A stretch of DNA of 64,000 nt. Source: Durusdinium trenchii. Its lineage: Eukaryota; Sar; Dinophyceae; Suessiales; Symbiodiniaceae. Under the pieces are notes generated by a model. That model worked only from the letters and a program-made list of their open reading frames with translations. It was not told the origin of the DNA and did not search any database. The position numbers and the translations under genes are program-made. Below, one piece after another: positions 1-12,346 of the stretch. Numbering within the stretch: the stretch's first letter is position 1; each line of letters starts with the position of its first letter. Location: NCBI GenBank assembly GCA_963970005.1, contig CAXAMN010022917.1, forward strand, positions 1,599,744 to 1,663,743. The letters are read 5' to 3'.

Positions 1-319
1 TATATAGGTAGAAAAAAGGGAGTGCGAGGCTAGCCCACCGACTCAGCTTTGAATCCTCCCAAAGATTGGTCCCAAAGCATGTCCCGATTGCCCTCGATCC
101 AACAAATAGATAGATGGAAGACGGAGAATAGACAAAATCGCATTGGGCCACAGTGTCTCCATTTTAAGGAGAAGACACACTCACATCATATATTGCTGTC
201 AGGTTCATTTCACCACTCCGCTTCGCCACTTGAGCTTCAGGCATTGGATGTGATGGTCTGGATCAATCGCCTCATCCACCGGACTCGCAGACTCGCGTTG
301 CGACTCGTGGGGGCAACGG

Positions 320-472
320 CGACTAGGAACAAGTGCCTCGCTACTAGTAACAGGTGCCTTACTAGTAGTAGCAAGGAAGCTAGTAGAAACAAGTGCCTTA
401 CTAGAAGTAACAAGTGCCCTACTACCAGAAACAAGGACGCTACTAGGAACAAGTGCATCGCTTCTAGGTCTG
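320..472. repeat. CTACTAGTAG-family repeat cluster
   Basis: The stretch is made of imperfect units of the form 'ctagtaacaagtgcctcg', repeated about six times. The core 10-mer CTACTAGTAG is its own reverse complement, so the cluster can fold on itself. I see no convincing flanking direct repeat for this copy. The same units recur in at least nine other places in the window. Confidence 0.8.
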
Positions 473-3097
473 AAAGATGGTCTCCGGGATTCTGTTGGGC
501 TCTGCAGACGACGTGGAAACGGGTGATGTGAGAGACCACTGCAGCCCCACGTGGAAACTGGTGATGCTCCGTCTTTCAACCGCGCGACGTGTCTGAGGTC
601 TTTGTGGGCTCCTGAGCCTGCACATCTCCGCAGGCTGAGAGGCGCACCCAATCAATCCCTGGTAGACTCCGCGCAAGCCTTTCTGCGCCACCAGGCGTTT
701 CCTGAGATACGATCACTGCACTGAGCACTCACTCCAACCTCCAATAACGCTCCAACGCCGCTCGAACGGTTCTTTTCGGCTTTCCTGAGGCCTGGACAAA
801 ACCGAGGCGGCCTTGGGGAAAAAGAACGAAGCAATGTCTGCGCGACGATCCAACGAAACCAAAAAGGTGTCCGGCTTTTTGGGCAGGATCAAGGCTTGCC
901 TTCCACGCCTTCACCCCAAACCACGGTCCTCTGCGGCCGAGGCTTGGTGTAGTCCATTGTCCGAGTCCAACCGTGGCCCTGTTCGGTGGCCGGTTAGCCT
1001 AAGGTGTCGACAGTCCCACCATAGACTTGCTGTTGAAGTTTCACCGTGTCCAGCCTCACCGCGGCGCCGTGTCCCGAGGCGAAGCGGCGAAACCACACAC
1101 CGAGGATCGGCCGCCCGAAACAGCCCATTTTGGATGGTGTAGTGGGTATCGTGGGTATAGCCCTGCGGCATTCAATTCAAAAAGCGGATGTGCATAGGAA
1201 CCCTTGGTTCAAACAACATGCACTGTAGCTACGGCCTGTCAATGAACCCTACAGACACCAAGATCCACCGGATGCAACATGAATGGAATGTCATCCCCGA
1301 CATCTTAGGAGTCCTGCTTGGAGAAACCATGAGAAAACTATGTGGCTAGCCCAACTAGATTTTTCCCGAGCAGCAGCTATGAGCGGCAGAGTCGGTTCTT
1401 TTTCTTGCTCCAAAAAGGACACACCCGTAGATACCTGTAGAATTAACATCAATCCTCAATCATCCCTAGACCACCGCTGAGCCCTGGTTACGATCTGCAA
1501 TGTTCATTCCGCGTAAACGCAAGGGGTATGATTGAGTGCAAGCTTGGGGCACGGGTAATTACACACCAAATCGCACCAAACCGCCAACGAAAAACAGAAA
1601 AGACATGAACAAAAAAACATCAATCAGGTGGATCCAGTTGCAGGTGCTGGCCTTCTTGAGCTACCATCCTAAGTGCCACCCGAGCCCAGCCGTGCCGGCA
1701 CGTACCTACCCGGGTCTCCCCGGACGGAAACAAGGCCGCTTCAGCACCCACGGAACCTCGGTCTCAGACCAAAATCTGAAGATGTGGCCCCCAAAAACAA
1801 CACCTGTGACACCTGTGACTCAAAGAGAAGAGACCAGACCAAAGAATGGGTCTAAATGAATGAAGACCTGATCTGGTCTGAATGCATGTTGAAGCAAAGA
1901 AGAGACCATGGTCGGGTCCACTGAATTTCACTGGCGCTCAGGCTGACCAGGCCAGATCGCACCTCGGACCAAACCTGGCGCTCTGGTTCGTACATGCTTT
2001 CGGAATTCTTCCAACCCCCTTGAGCCGTGTGGGCGTGTGCAAGTGTGCTTGCGCCTGCCTGAGTCTGAGGGCAGAAACTGCTCAAAACCCAGCAGGACAT
2101 GTCAATGTGACAAATAGAAACACCCCCTGCTATTGGCAATGCGACCCAACAATGAGGAAGACTGTCGTCGTCGACTCAGTCAGTGAATCTTCTGACTCCA
2201 AAGGGCTCTCTCCAGTTGAATCTCGGACTGGGCCTTCTCCCAAACGGAGATGTTCGCCATTGCGAATGGAGGCGTGGAGGAGGGGTGGGGTGAGGCGTCC
2301 GGAGGACGGTCAAATCCAACATCCGTTTGACCTCCTGGAATGATCCCAGTTTCTGCAGCTGTGTATAAATGTGTGTGATTTGTGTGGTGTTCGGATGTGT
2401 TCGGATGTGTTCGGTGCAGGTGTGCTCGAAGTTTCGCTGCAAGGCCTTCGGCAGAATGACTGGTTCGTTGATCCGTCGACTTGAAGCAGCATTCTTTCGC
2501 GTTCATGAGACCCCGTTGTGCTACAATCTGAGGTGACCAAATGCGGCAAGCGAAAGGTGGATTGAAGAGCAAGAGCCAGCCAAGAAATGAGTCCGTGTCA
2601 CAATTCTCACCTCCGATGGTTTAGACTATATAGTATTTCTCAACACACGTAGTTGGTCTCACGAATGCTCCATTATTGAAACTGTTCTCATTCTTGAACC
2701 ATTTCAAGGCGGCCCTTCCCAGCAGCAATGCACAAAGAGCTTGTCCCGTCTACGATTTCGGCATTTTGGTCGGCGGAAATCACAAGCTGTCTTCCTCATC
2801 TTTGTCTGCTCCAGCCGAACAACCAACGACTGCACTTCTCCCCAACCTCAAACTGAAAGCATCTAAAGGCAAGATGTGTGGGGGGCAGCAAAAATGCAAA
2901 GCCATGGAGCCATGGTCATCATTGTCTTCCTCAGCCGTTCAAGCACTGCTGCCGCACCATGTCCAAGTGACCCTTCTTCACAGCAATGTGCAAAGACTGT
3001 CATCCAACGGCAGATCCTCCGGGCGACAGCGTATCCTCCTGGACTGTCACCATCGCTGAAGGGTGGTCAAGACCTGGATACTCTCCAGTGTCCAAAC

Positions 3098-3227
3098 TGT
3101 CCAAAGTGTCCTAGTAGCTTCTGGTTACTAGTAGCTACTTGCTCCTAGTAGTACAGCCAGGAGCCCCTAGTAGCGTTCTCGCTCCTAGTAGCGATGCCAG
3201 GAGCCCCTAATAGTGTCCAAAGTGTCC
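3098..3227. mobile_element. CTACTAGTAG-family element between 14-bp direct repeats
   Basis: The 14-mer tgtccaaagtgtcc occurs exactly at 3098-3111 and 3214-3227. Between the copies lie 102 bp made wholly of CTAGTAGC-type units (3112-3213). A precise direct repeat around a block of dispersed-repeat sequence is what a target-site duplication looks like. There is no coding capacity, so if mobile it is non-autonomous. Duplication by replication slippage is the alternative. Confidence 0.6.
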
Positions 3228-4718
3228 AAGTCCCAGCTCAGCAGTGAAGTGGGTTAGGTCGCCCGCACTTCCCACTTTTCACCATGCAACGCAACTTTTC
3301 TCAAACTTCATCAAGTCCAGCAACTGCTGTGTCAAACACATGTGCAGCCCTATACTAATCTCAATAACACTCCAGAAAACACCGCACAAAAAAAGTATCT
3401 AAGTCAACCAGCAAAGGGGTAGGTGTTGCTTCCGTCTTGCTTCCTTTCGTGCGATTGAGTCAGTCCAGCGCAAGGCTCTCAGGTGTCTTTTCCCTGAAAG
3501 GCACTCCGGCTCTCTGGCGCACATGACTTTGGTGCTTGGCATGATTATCACAAGCCTCTTTCCCTGGTCGGACAGGTGACAGGCGACAGGTGTTTTCTGG
3601 AACATTCTGGGCTGTCATTAAACCAAATGTCCAAGAGCTCTAACTCCTAGCTGCTAGCTGCTGCTAGCTGCTTCACTTCAAAACCCTGAGTTCTCCGTGG
3701 TTAGCTGGCCATTTCAACTTTCCGACGCATGTGGAGTGGACTGGTGAGACTGGGCCCCACATTTTGTACAGGGAGGGGGTGGCAACGCGAAAATGAAAAG
3801 CAACACAATCTGGACCGAACAACATTATGGCAGATCCACTGCCACCGATTCACATGTATCTTCTCATAAAAACATCTTCTGGACCCTCCAGGCCTACATC
3901 AAAAAGTGTCGATCACATCAATTCTCTGCTCGGGGTATGTTGGATCCATAGGGCCATAGGGCAGGCTGAGATGCCTCTTCCAGGTTCCCTCTTGTCATCT
4001 CAGCTACAGCTACGGCCCAGGTTCTCGGCCAGGTTCGCGCAGGCAGCTAGTTTCGCAAGCTGATGCAGGCTGGGTTTTCACAATTGTCCACCCCTCACCA
4101 CCCAATGATCTGGAAACGGCGCGGATCTTGGAATGACAGAGCATCCGAAAGAAGGTGGCGACTTTGTTGGATGCTTCCAAAAATGCTAGTCATCTCTTCC
4201 AATGATCCGCACCAGCTGTCTCAGCCTGTCGCCAGACGTGCCCAAACCTAAGGTTTGGAAATCCAGAACACAGGGTCTCCAGCCTAATAGCAATTGAACC
4301 TAATTGTAATGGCCTCCAACCTACAAGCGATGGGCTCCAATGATTGTGGCAATGTTCAAAGAGGTGGTCTTTGGACCCCGGAGGGGAACTTCTGGCCTGT
4401 TGACAACCAATGAGGTCTATTGATGTTTGACAAATCCAGCAGGGTGACCCCCTTGTCTGATGCTATTCGCAGAATCATTAGGATCCGACGAGTTCCTTGG
4501 TTCATTGGTTCCTGCTTGATGTGAGGATTCGACAGGATCTTAGATCTCCGAGTACATGTGTTCGTTGAGGTTCGCATCACAGCCTTCTCCCAAAGTTCAT
4601 GGGTGCCGAACGACCCAGCTGCTGAAGGCCCAAAGGAGCAAATCCACCTCAGATCCCGCAAGCCCCAAGAAAGGACGACATGGAACGCCATGGAACTAGA
4701 AGTGAATGTATTCTTCTC

Positions 4719-4880
4719 CCTAGTAGCTTCTTGTTACTAGTAGTATGGCCAGGAGCTACGTTCGTTTCTTCTTGCTCCGTTCGTAGCGATGCCCTTTGTT
4801 ACTATTAGCTTCTTGTTACTAGTAGCGATGGCCTCCAACCACAATAGCCATGGCCTCCACGTAGTAGCGTCCTTGTTTAC
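4719..4880. repeat. CTACTAGTAG-family repeat cluster
   Basis: Imperfect units such as 'tagtagcttcttgttac' and 'tagtagcgatggcctcc' fill this stretch. They combine the CTAGTAG units with the second dispersed motif GGCCTCCAAC. An 8-bp match (gtgaatgt at 4702-4709 and 4891-4898) brackets the block, but it is too short to count as evidence of insertion. Confidence 0.7.
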
Positions 4881-5785
4881 TACATTGCATGTGAATGTTC
4901 AGGACATTTTCCAAAAATTGACTTCCAGGATCTTCCAGTGGAGTCTGACTCACAAAGGTGAACAAGAACCGCAGTCGCTTTTTTTTTCCCTGTGAACCCC
5001 AGGACTGCCTGAGCTGGGTGCCTACAGTGCTAGCATGTTAGCGTCCAGGTCCCACACATCAGCTGATCGAGCTGGCACCTTGGGGGGCCAGTGAATATTG
5101 CCCGCACTTCAGGGTTCCTTTGAAATTGATTCAGCAGTCTAGCCCTCTCACTCAGCTCCCAAAAAAAAAGAAATAGACAGCTTCGACGTCTTGTGTCAAG
5201 GACCATCCTGTAATGCGCAAAACGATGGTAGGATTTGTAGGTATAAACAAAGCCGAACAAAGCCAGCAGGTCACAGTTTTTCCAATTGCCAAAAAAACAC
5301 GTTCCTTTGAACGCCTTCACGAGAAGGCATTGTTTGTACAGCTGTTCAGTCAGAACTCAGTGAACGTCTGCCACCCCCAGGGGAATGACTCCACTGACAT
5401 CCAGTTTCACAACTGCTGAAATTGCCTCATGAAGGCTGCGTCACTTAAAAAGACTACTGAGACTAACCAATGAAGCTGTGCCAGGCCTGGTGGAACCCGT
5501 GTCTGGCACTCCAAAACTTGGTCGAAAGCCGCATGGTTGCTGCCACACGAACTACCCAGCTGTCGCTTGCTTTGCAAACTCAGCTGTTAAGTCGCAGCCT
5601 TCGCACTTCCACCGTTTCATCAGGCTGCAGCCTTGGAGTAGTCTGGACCTCGAAGATTCAATACCCAGGACTGCTTCACTCACTTGGTATCTGATCAAAA
5701 TCTATGAATTGAACAAACTTTGCAAATCTATATAATTAACGTTTGTCCTTTTCAAGACATCACGCAAATCGGGTCGCTTCACTCA

Positions 5786-8700
5786 TCAAGCGGCAAAGCT
5801 GCGATGCCCAAACTGGGTGACCCGGCTCTTGAACCAGGAGACTGCATGTAGCCGGGTGCCTTCAAAAGGGCATCGGCCGTGCATCACCAGGTAATTGTCC
5901 AGGAGAACCATATCTCCCGGCCTCGGCTGCGTCGGCTTGTGTCGGGTCGAAAATTAATTGTGGTTTGGGGTGGCAACGCAAAAGGCTCAATGCATAGGTG
6001 ACACTGGATTACTATCTTTCATAGAAAGCAGCCAACCCGAAATGTATATATACCGGAGAAGGGAGGAGACGAAAGCCAGCCTCTGGGTTAGGGGGTGCCC
6101 TCAGGGCAAGCCTGGGCAAAGACTTGGCGTGCAAGATGAAGTGATTGGGCAACATCGGGCAAAGAGTACTTTCATGGGGTGAAGTTGACATCGCACAGAT
6201 AGGGGGCAGAAATAGAAAATATATGAAAATAGAATACGTAGGTTTGGGGGGCGGGTGCCCTTTTTCGTCCCGGTTCAGAGGCGTTTGGAGGTGAAAAAGG
6301 GCGCCCCTAAGGAAGTGAGGCGCGTTGCGAATCAGTGAGCAAAAACGGCTGTGGGGGTCCATGTGCGAGGCTATGGGTGGGGTAGGTGAGGATACATATA
6401 TGTATATAGCTAGGGTGGACAAAGAGTAGCCGGAAGTGGTGAGGTTAATATTGGAGCGACTTGAGTGCGCAAGATGAAGTGAGAGGCTAACATTGCGTAA
6501 AGAATACGTTTATGGGGTGAAGTTGGCATCGCAGGTGCGCGATAGGAGGTAGAAACAGAAGGTAGAATTAAAAGGGGGTGCCCTTTTTCGTCCTGGCTCA
6601 GGAGTGTTTTGGAAATGAAAAAGGCGCCCTCAAGTATTTTATGTGAGTTTGCCGGCTGCGTGTTGCTAATCAGTGACCAAAGACGGCCGTGGGGGGCCCT
6701 CAACAACCCCCCAATCCACGTGAACTCCCACCGCATAGGGAGTGCCCTCTTCAGTGCGGTTCTCTCGCAGGCCCTCAACAGATGGCATCATGCATCCCGT
6801 ATGGGGTGCCCTTTTGAGTCCAGTAGCTAGGCCTTGCCACAGATTAAAAGGGCACCCCTAAGCAACTCAAAGCCGTCCGCCTCCAACGCTTGCCCGCTGC
6901 AATCTCTCTTCCCTCTCAACTACAATGTTCTCTTTCCATGGTCTCCTGCGCCCCTCATGATGCTGATGATGCACTCTTCGCCGCCAATTACATCACATCA
7001 CAAAACCCCTAAAACAACTCATTTTTCACTACCTCCGGGCCTCCCCTATTTTTCGCTCTCCCCCACCAGGCTCTGGGTTCACCTCTCCGAAATTGGGCGC
7101 CTCGCGACAACTCCCCCCCCACACCCCCTTTAACTCACTTCGCTAGCCTATCGGCTGGCTTTCGTGACATATAATTTATACTATATATATATATTATGTT
7201 CATAGCATGTTGCAGGATCCGTTCTCTTTTGCCCTGGCTCAACCCCGACTACCCAGCTCGTAGTTCTCATCCCATTTTCGCTGCCGCTGCCCGGACATCG
7301 CTTCTCACCGCCGACACCCGACGCCCAGACGCCCAGACTCCCAGGGCCGTCCCGTCCAGGGAATCGCTGCGCGTGGCTCAGGTGCGGGCTCCATCTTCAC
7401 TTTCTCGGCACACTCCAGAGTCACTTTGTCCAGGTGTTCCAGCCACTCCGTCTGGGAAGGAGCAGCGGGCATATATACGAAAACGGAGGAGCTAAGGGAG
7501 ATGGTCGGAACGCAGCGGTGCCAGGTGAGGAAGTATTGGCAGGATCTTAGAGGTGTCTCTACTTTAGGGAGTGCTCTTCATCTCTCCACTTTGCTTCAAT
7601 TCAAGCTTGTTGATATATTAAAGCCACGATTGTGAAGTGGCACGAATCACCTTTCTGGATCTATATATATATATATATAGATCTGGAGAAAAGGAGCATC
7701 AAGTCGTGACGACACCGAGCCTCAATCTTCTCTCCATCATCACCATAGAAGACGTCTGTTTTGTTGATTCTCGACCTAGGAGGGTCACTTCCAAGGTCAC
7801 TTCCAAGAGGGTCATTGTGTATCATGTGGTTGAGCGCTTTGAGACAGCAACTCCATGAAGAAAAAAGACGAGCTGAGATTGCAGCGCACCAGTTGTCTCC
7901 TGGAAACGAATCAGGAAGTCTTCAAATGTTGGAATGTTGTAGAGTTGAATTTCAATGTGCAGTGTGAAACAGGTAGCCTTCGATGTTCTTCTTACAATGC
8001 CTTCTGAACAATCTAATGTCATTCTCCTCAATGGCTTGAGGATACATGCAAAAGAGGAGCAAACCAGTGATTCAGCACCAGTCACTTGGGCTGTTTGTCT
8101 CAAAGGAAAAAGCAAAAAACAAAACGCTTAAAGTGTCCCCTCCAAATCGAGAGCATCGAGCCGTTTCCCCTCCACCCTCCTGTGCTTCTCCGAACACCTT
8201 CTCCCGCTCTCGGCGGAGATGCTCCTCAGGCACTTCAGCAAGAGGAGCCAAGAGTCAGAAGCAACCAACACAAAACACCTGGGATCGCCATTTCTGTCCG
8301 TGGGCTTTCAAATCTTCTCTTTTTTGTTGCTGGCACCTCCAAAGTGCTACAAGGATCTACAAGGTACAAAGTCACCACTGTCATGAGAAAAGCAACCTGT
8401 GCAGCCCAGCGTCAGCATGCGAGTGCATGGACCCCCACCAGCAAGGTTCTCCAGTTGCATGGTGTCGAACAATCGGATATTGCGGCATGGCACGAACCTG
8501 ACCACCATGAGAAAGGTTTGTTGCTCAAAAATCTACGCCCCGAAGCTCCTGCGTGCAAAAGGGCACTTGTGTTGGAGTCACAAGGACACACTGCCTCTCG
8601 ACTCTCTTGACAAAAAAGAAAAACTACTTGCAGTTTTGGTCCGTCATGGTCCATACTCATGCCAGCATGGTGTGACCGGTCCATGGGTCACCAGACAAGG

Positions 8701-11700
8701 TGTTTTTGTGAGTGAAAACCACTCACATTTGGAAACCAGACCTGTCTGAGGATGTTTGAAGCAAATCTTTGTGGGTTCACTCTCTCACTTTGGCACAAGT
8801 TGGCAAGAAACTGGGGAAAAAAGATTGAAAAAACAATAAAAAAGACCCCTTCAAGATCGGAAACTGCACTCCTGTGATTCTGTTCGATGCCTGCAGGATC
8901 TTGCTACCGTCATAGTCCGACTTCTCCCATCGCAACTCCGTCTGAAAGTCCACCTGAGGCACTCCGTGTCCCACCGTGGTCGCGCCGGTCCAAGGGCCGG
9001 TCGTTGGTCCGTCCAATCGACCGAGTCGGCCGTGGGGTGAACGACGCATCACACGTTCCCCACGCATCTCCCTTGAAGTCGGTGTTGGTCGAAAGTGTTC
9101 AACCAGAGGGTGAAGGACAAACGTGGCTGCCAAGCGGCCTTCATCTTCAAAGCCTGGCGGAGAAAGGAGCTGGAAGGGCGCATCGGGTTCATTGCCAGGT
9201 ACATGTTTTGGCCTTCCATCCGTGGCCAATCTACGTCGGCCCTTTTAGCACACGCGAGTTCTTGACACCCCGAGCACTCCTCTCCCCCACAAAGCCACAA
9301 TGAATCCAACCAGTCGTGACAAGTCCACAGACCACCAATCCAGCCGCAAATGAGCCTGTGTCATGGCTCCATAGACCATGGGCTCGACCGCTGGCTTCAC
9401 AAAATCCGGAAGGCCCCTTAGAAGTCAGAATCTCTGCGTGCTGGGGTCTCACGGCTCTGAGCAGAGATTGGTGTCCTACAAACAAATGGAACGTGTGGTG
9501 GATCAGTTTCTACCATCCAAGACGCTCAATGAAGCCCATCGGGAACTCAGCCGTGGAATAGACCACGTCCTTCAATGCGCCCAGACCCACGGAATCACAG
9601 TTCATCACAGGAGTCGTAGGATTTCAATTGGAGATTAGCTCGGCTTTGAATGTTTACAGGGTGTTCAATCACACTTCTGCTTCCCAAAAACTCGGGTTCA
9701 GTGCTTGCCGCATGGTAGAGAATCCCCAGAATACATTCCCAGACTGCAGTGCTCAGTGCAATCGTTGTGGTAATCATTATGCATTCTGAAGATTCCAAAA
9801 ACCTTATGAATCCAACATTCAGCCCCTTCTTCAGACGAGGATCTCGGTTGTAGACTTTGCTGAGCCAGTCCTGGAAGGTTTCAAAAGCAGTTGAAATTGC
9901 TCACTGAACCCTTTAGATCCTTTGGAATTCCGAATCTTAAACGATCCAAATGATCCTCGTGAAGTACGCTTCATGTGCGGCAAAAAAGAGCCCTGTTTCT
10001 TTGGAACGTTGGCAATAGACACATTTCCCATGTTCCCTGGCCGTTGCATTTCCGATGTTCCCTGGCCTGGTCCAGCTTTTTGAACATCCTTAGTACAAAA
10101 TCAAGTAAGCCGAAAGGAATATGTTGTATAACCAATAGCAACTAAATAAAGGGATTAACCCAAGGGAGTCCGATCCTTGAACATCCTGTCATCCTGTCCA
10201 GTTTCTTGGGATTCAATGTGCTCAGCACTTCAACTGTGGCCGCACAGAGCGCCAAGCAGCTTGCGGCCATCGGCCACCAAAAACTCGCCACCCTTCTCGG
10301 CGGCCTGACATGGCTGCATCTCAACCCCAACAGCATCTATATATAAATACATAAATATACAGTAATATCTTTTCCATCAAACCACAGTACAACATGTCGT
10401 CATATCTGTCATCCCCTCGAAGCTCACAGTCGGCTTCACTGTCAGGCACACCCATGCGAGAAGCAGTTCCGCATCGCGCCTTGAAGCAAACGAAGAGCGC
10501 AGCTCCTGGAGCTCGGTTTCCCACCATCCTGAGGTCTCGCTTCGAAGTCTGCCGATTTTCAGCCTTACTCTCAAGAACCTTGACTTATTCGCCTATCCTC
10601 CAAGCCTTGGTTTCATAAGCAACCAATGCGAACCGTATCATGGCCATGGATGTGAAGGTCAGATTCTTATGATGTTCTCAAGGTTTCTCTCAACCACCCG
10701 ATGCGACTAAACACCGCACAGAATATGAGTTTGCAGGATCTGTAGCATCTTTACTTGGCCATAATTTTTTGGTGACGCCACACGGTCGGCTTGAAAGTGC
10801 TGCCCAAGCTGCTCATTGTGCATACCAATGTAGAACTTGCTTCGGGACCTTGGTGTCAGCTTGTCTCGCAGGTGGACTGGTTGAGCAGCAGTATGTCCAC
10901 AAGCAACTTTTGCCATGGACCCTCTCTGTAAACATTTGCCACGGCACAGCGCCTGCAAACTAGGTGTACGAGAAAGAATCCTGCTTTATTCCTAGATCCA
11001 TCACATATTCATATGTGCGGCGGTCAAAACATGCTGGTCATTCTGCCATGGCATCACTCTTCAAGGTTCCCCCACACCCCAGACAGTCCCAATCAAAAGC
11101 AAACAACCCGACAATCTCTCTCAACCCTGAGGATTCTTTGTGCTTCCTCTTAGAAGCTCCCACATGTAAGCCATTGTCATTGTTTCAACAATTGCGAAGG
11201 CCTTCGACAAGCTCTTTGCTACGCGGCATGAGGAAAAGCTGACCGCTAGTAGCGTGAGTGGACTTCTCAGCTATCGCTCCAGGTATCATTTGGTATCAGT
11301 TTGAGTATCGCTCCAAAAAATATTTTGTCACAAAAAATGTGTCAAAATATCAGTGGGAATTAGCACATTCCTGGAACAGAAGTGGGCAAGCTGCCTCTTT
11401 CTAGCCATTCTGCTCCTAAGATTCCTGAACAGCTTTGTGCCAAAACAGGCCGGCAACTTGTTGGAAATATCATGTCCTGGCATCGCTCTTCAGGATTTCC
11501 CGGTCGCTACACACAGCAAGTCTTACGGTTCACCTTTCAAACTCTTGAACTGTTTTTGGGCCCTTGCTGCACTTGGATGTGCTGGGAGTAGGGCTATGCA
11601 TAGAAACCGACCCAGGCGGCTCACATCGAGAACACCACATCCTTCTCAGCCCCCCGGCGGCTTGTTCACAGCTTCGTAGACCCCGGCTTTCTTGTCCACG

Positions 11701-12346
11701 GCATCGCGCGCCGCCACGGAATGAAGCGGGTCCTGCGAGCGCCAGTGGCGAGCGGTTTGGTACGGATTTTGGCACGGATCTGCGGGCGAAGAGAAGGCTC
11801 CAAAGGCTTCAGACTTGTAGGAATGATCCTCTCTGAAACATGAACACAGAGGTTGTTGGAAGATTTTCAAGTTTGGACGCCATGCACTGTTCCGCCCTTG
11901 GAGGATCCTTTATCATCCTTTTTCAGCATAAAGAAAGACACATCGGTGCCGCAGCTCCTCGCAGTTTTCCAATTCCAAGGCTTGGCCAACCTGAACCAGG
12001 GAGGAGCTGGCAAAGCGGCGATTGGCATGATCCTACGCTGAAAGCAACTAATAATTAAGCTAAATGGAAGGACTAGTTGGGAGCTCTTCAAAAAGCATGG
12101 AAGGTGGGTCTTTCAAGGTCTTTTTAATATCTTCTTCACTCGGCCACATTCACGTTGCATGGCAGTCAGCCCCCCACTTCGTTCGGAGCTTCGGTGGGCT
12201 TCTCTGCCATGCTGGACGGAACCCGACTTGGGCACCTGCCCAAAGGTCTCCTTATCCTTGGAGATGTCGAAGCCCCGGAAGACAATGGCGCCATACTCCT
12301 TCAGATCCTGTTCGTTCGGCCATTGCTTTACTGAACGACATGTCAT
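5786..12346 (-). CDS. TauD/TfdA-type Fe(II)/2-oxoglutarate dioxygenase gene, multi-exon, middle unresolved
   Basis: Joined exons suggest an oxygenase that would use iron and 2-oxoglutarate; the substrate is unknown. Exons read on the minus strand: 12236-12346 (GAIVFRGFDIS, the family N-terminal motif; its 5' edge is uncertain), 11940-11990, 11651-11732 (VYEAVNKPPG), 10810-10864 (IGMHNEQ, holding the first metal ligands His and Glu), 10452-10528 (APGAALFVCFKA) and the terminal exon 5786-5926. The last carries GDMVLLDN, then MHGRCPFEGTR with the distal metal His and 2-oxoglutarate-binding Arg, and ends in TGA. Codon phases agree at every junction listed. The introns after 11651 and 10810 start GC, the other three GT. 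Exons between 10.4 and 5.9 kb were not found, so the gene may be large or the two ends may belong to different paralogues. The terminal exon is the strongest evidence. Confidence 0.7.
6131..6695. repeat. Two-copy direct repeat of about 225 bp
   Basis: Copy A (about 6131-6357) and copy B (about 6469-6695) share in order gcaagatgaagtga, atggggtgaagtt, gggtgccctttttcgtcc and atcagtgag/cc followed by acggc. The offset is 323-338 bp, so there are small indels. The motif gggtgccctttt occurs again near 6803, and its reverse complement occurs near 6847. It lies in unresolved intron space of the dioxygenase gene. No coding is evident. Confidence 0.65.

Larger units (their letters stand above)
1..5785. 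other. Intergenic, no gene recognised
   Basis: I found no exon series with a recognisable domain in this stretch. It contains CTACTAGTAG-family repeats near 320-472, 3098-3227 and 4719-4880, a short tandem GTTCGGATGT run at about 2388-2415, and a copy of a 17-bp dispersed repeat at 4308-4324. The open frames present are short, overlap on both strands and carry no motif I know. Exons of an unrecognised gene could still be hidden here. Confidence 0.5.
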
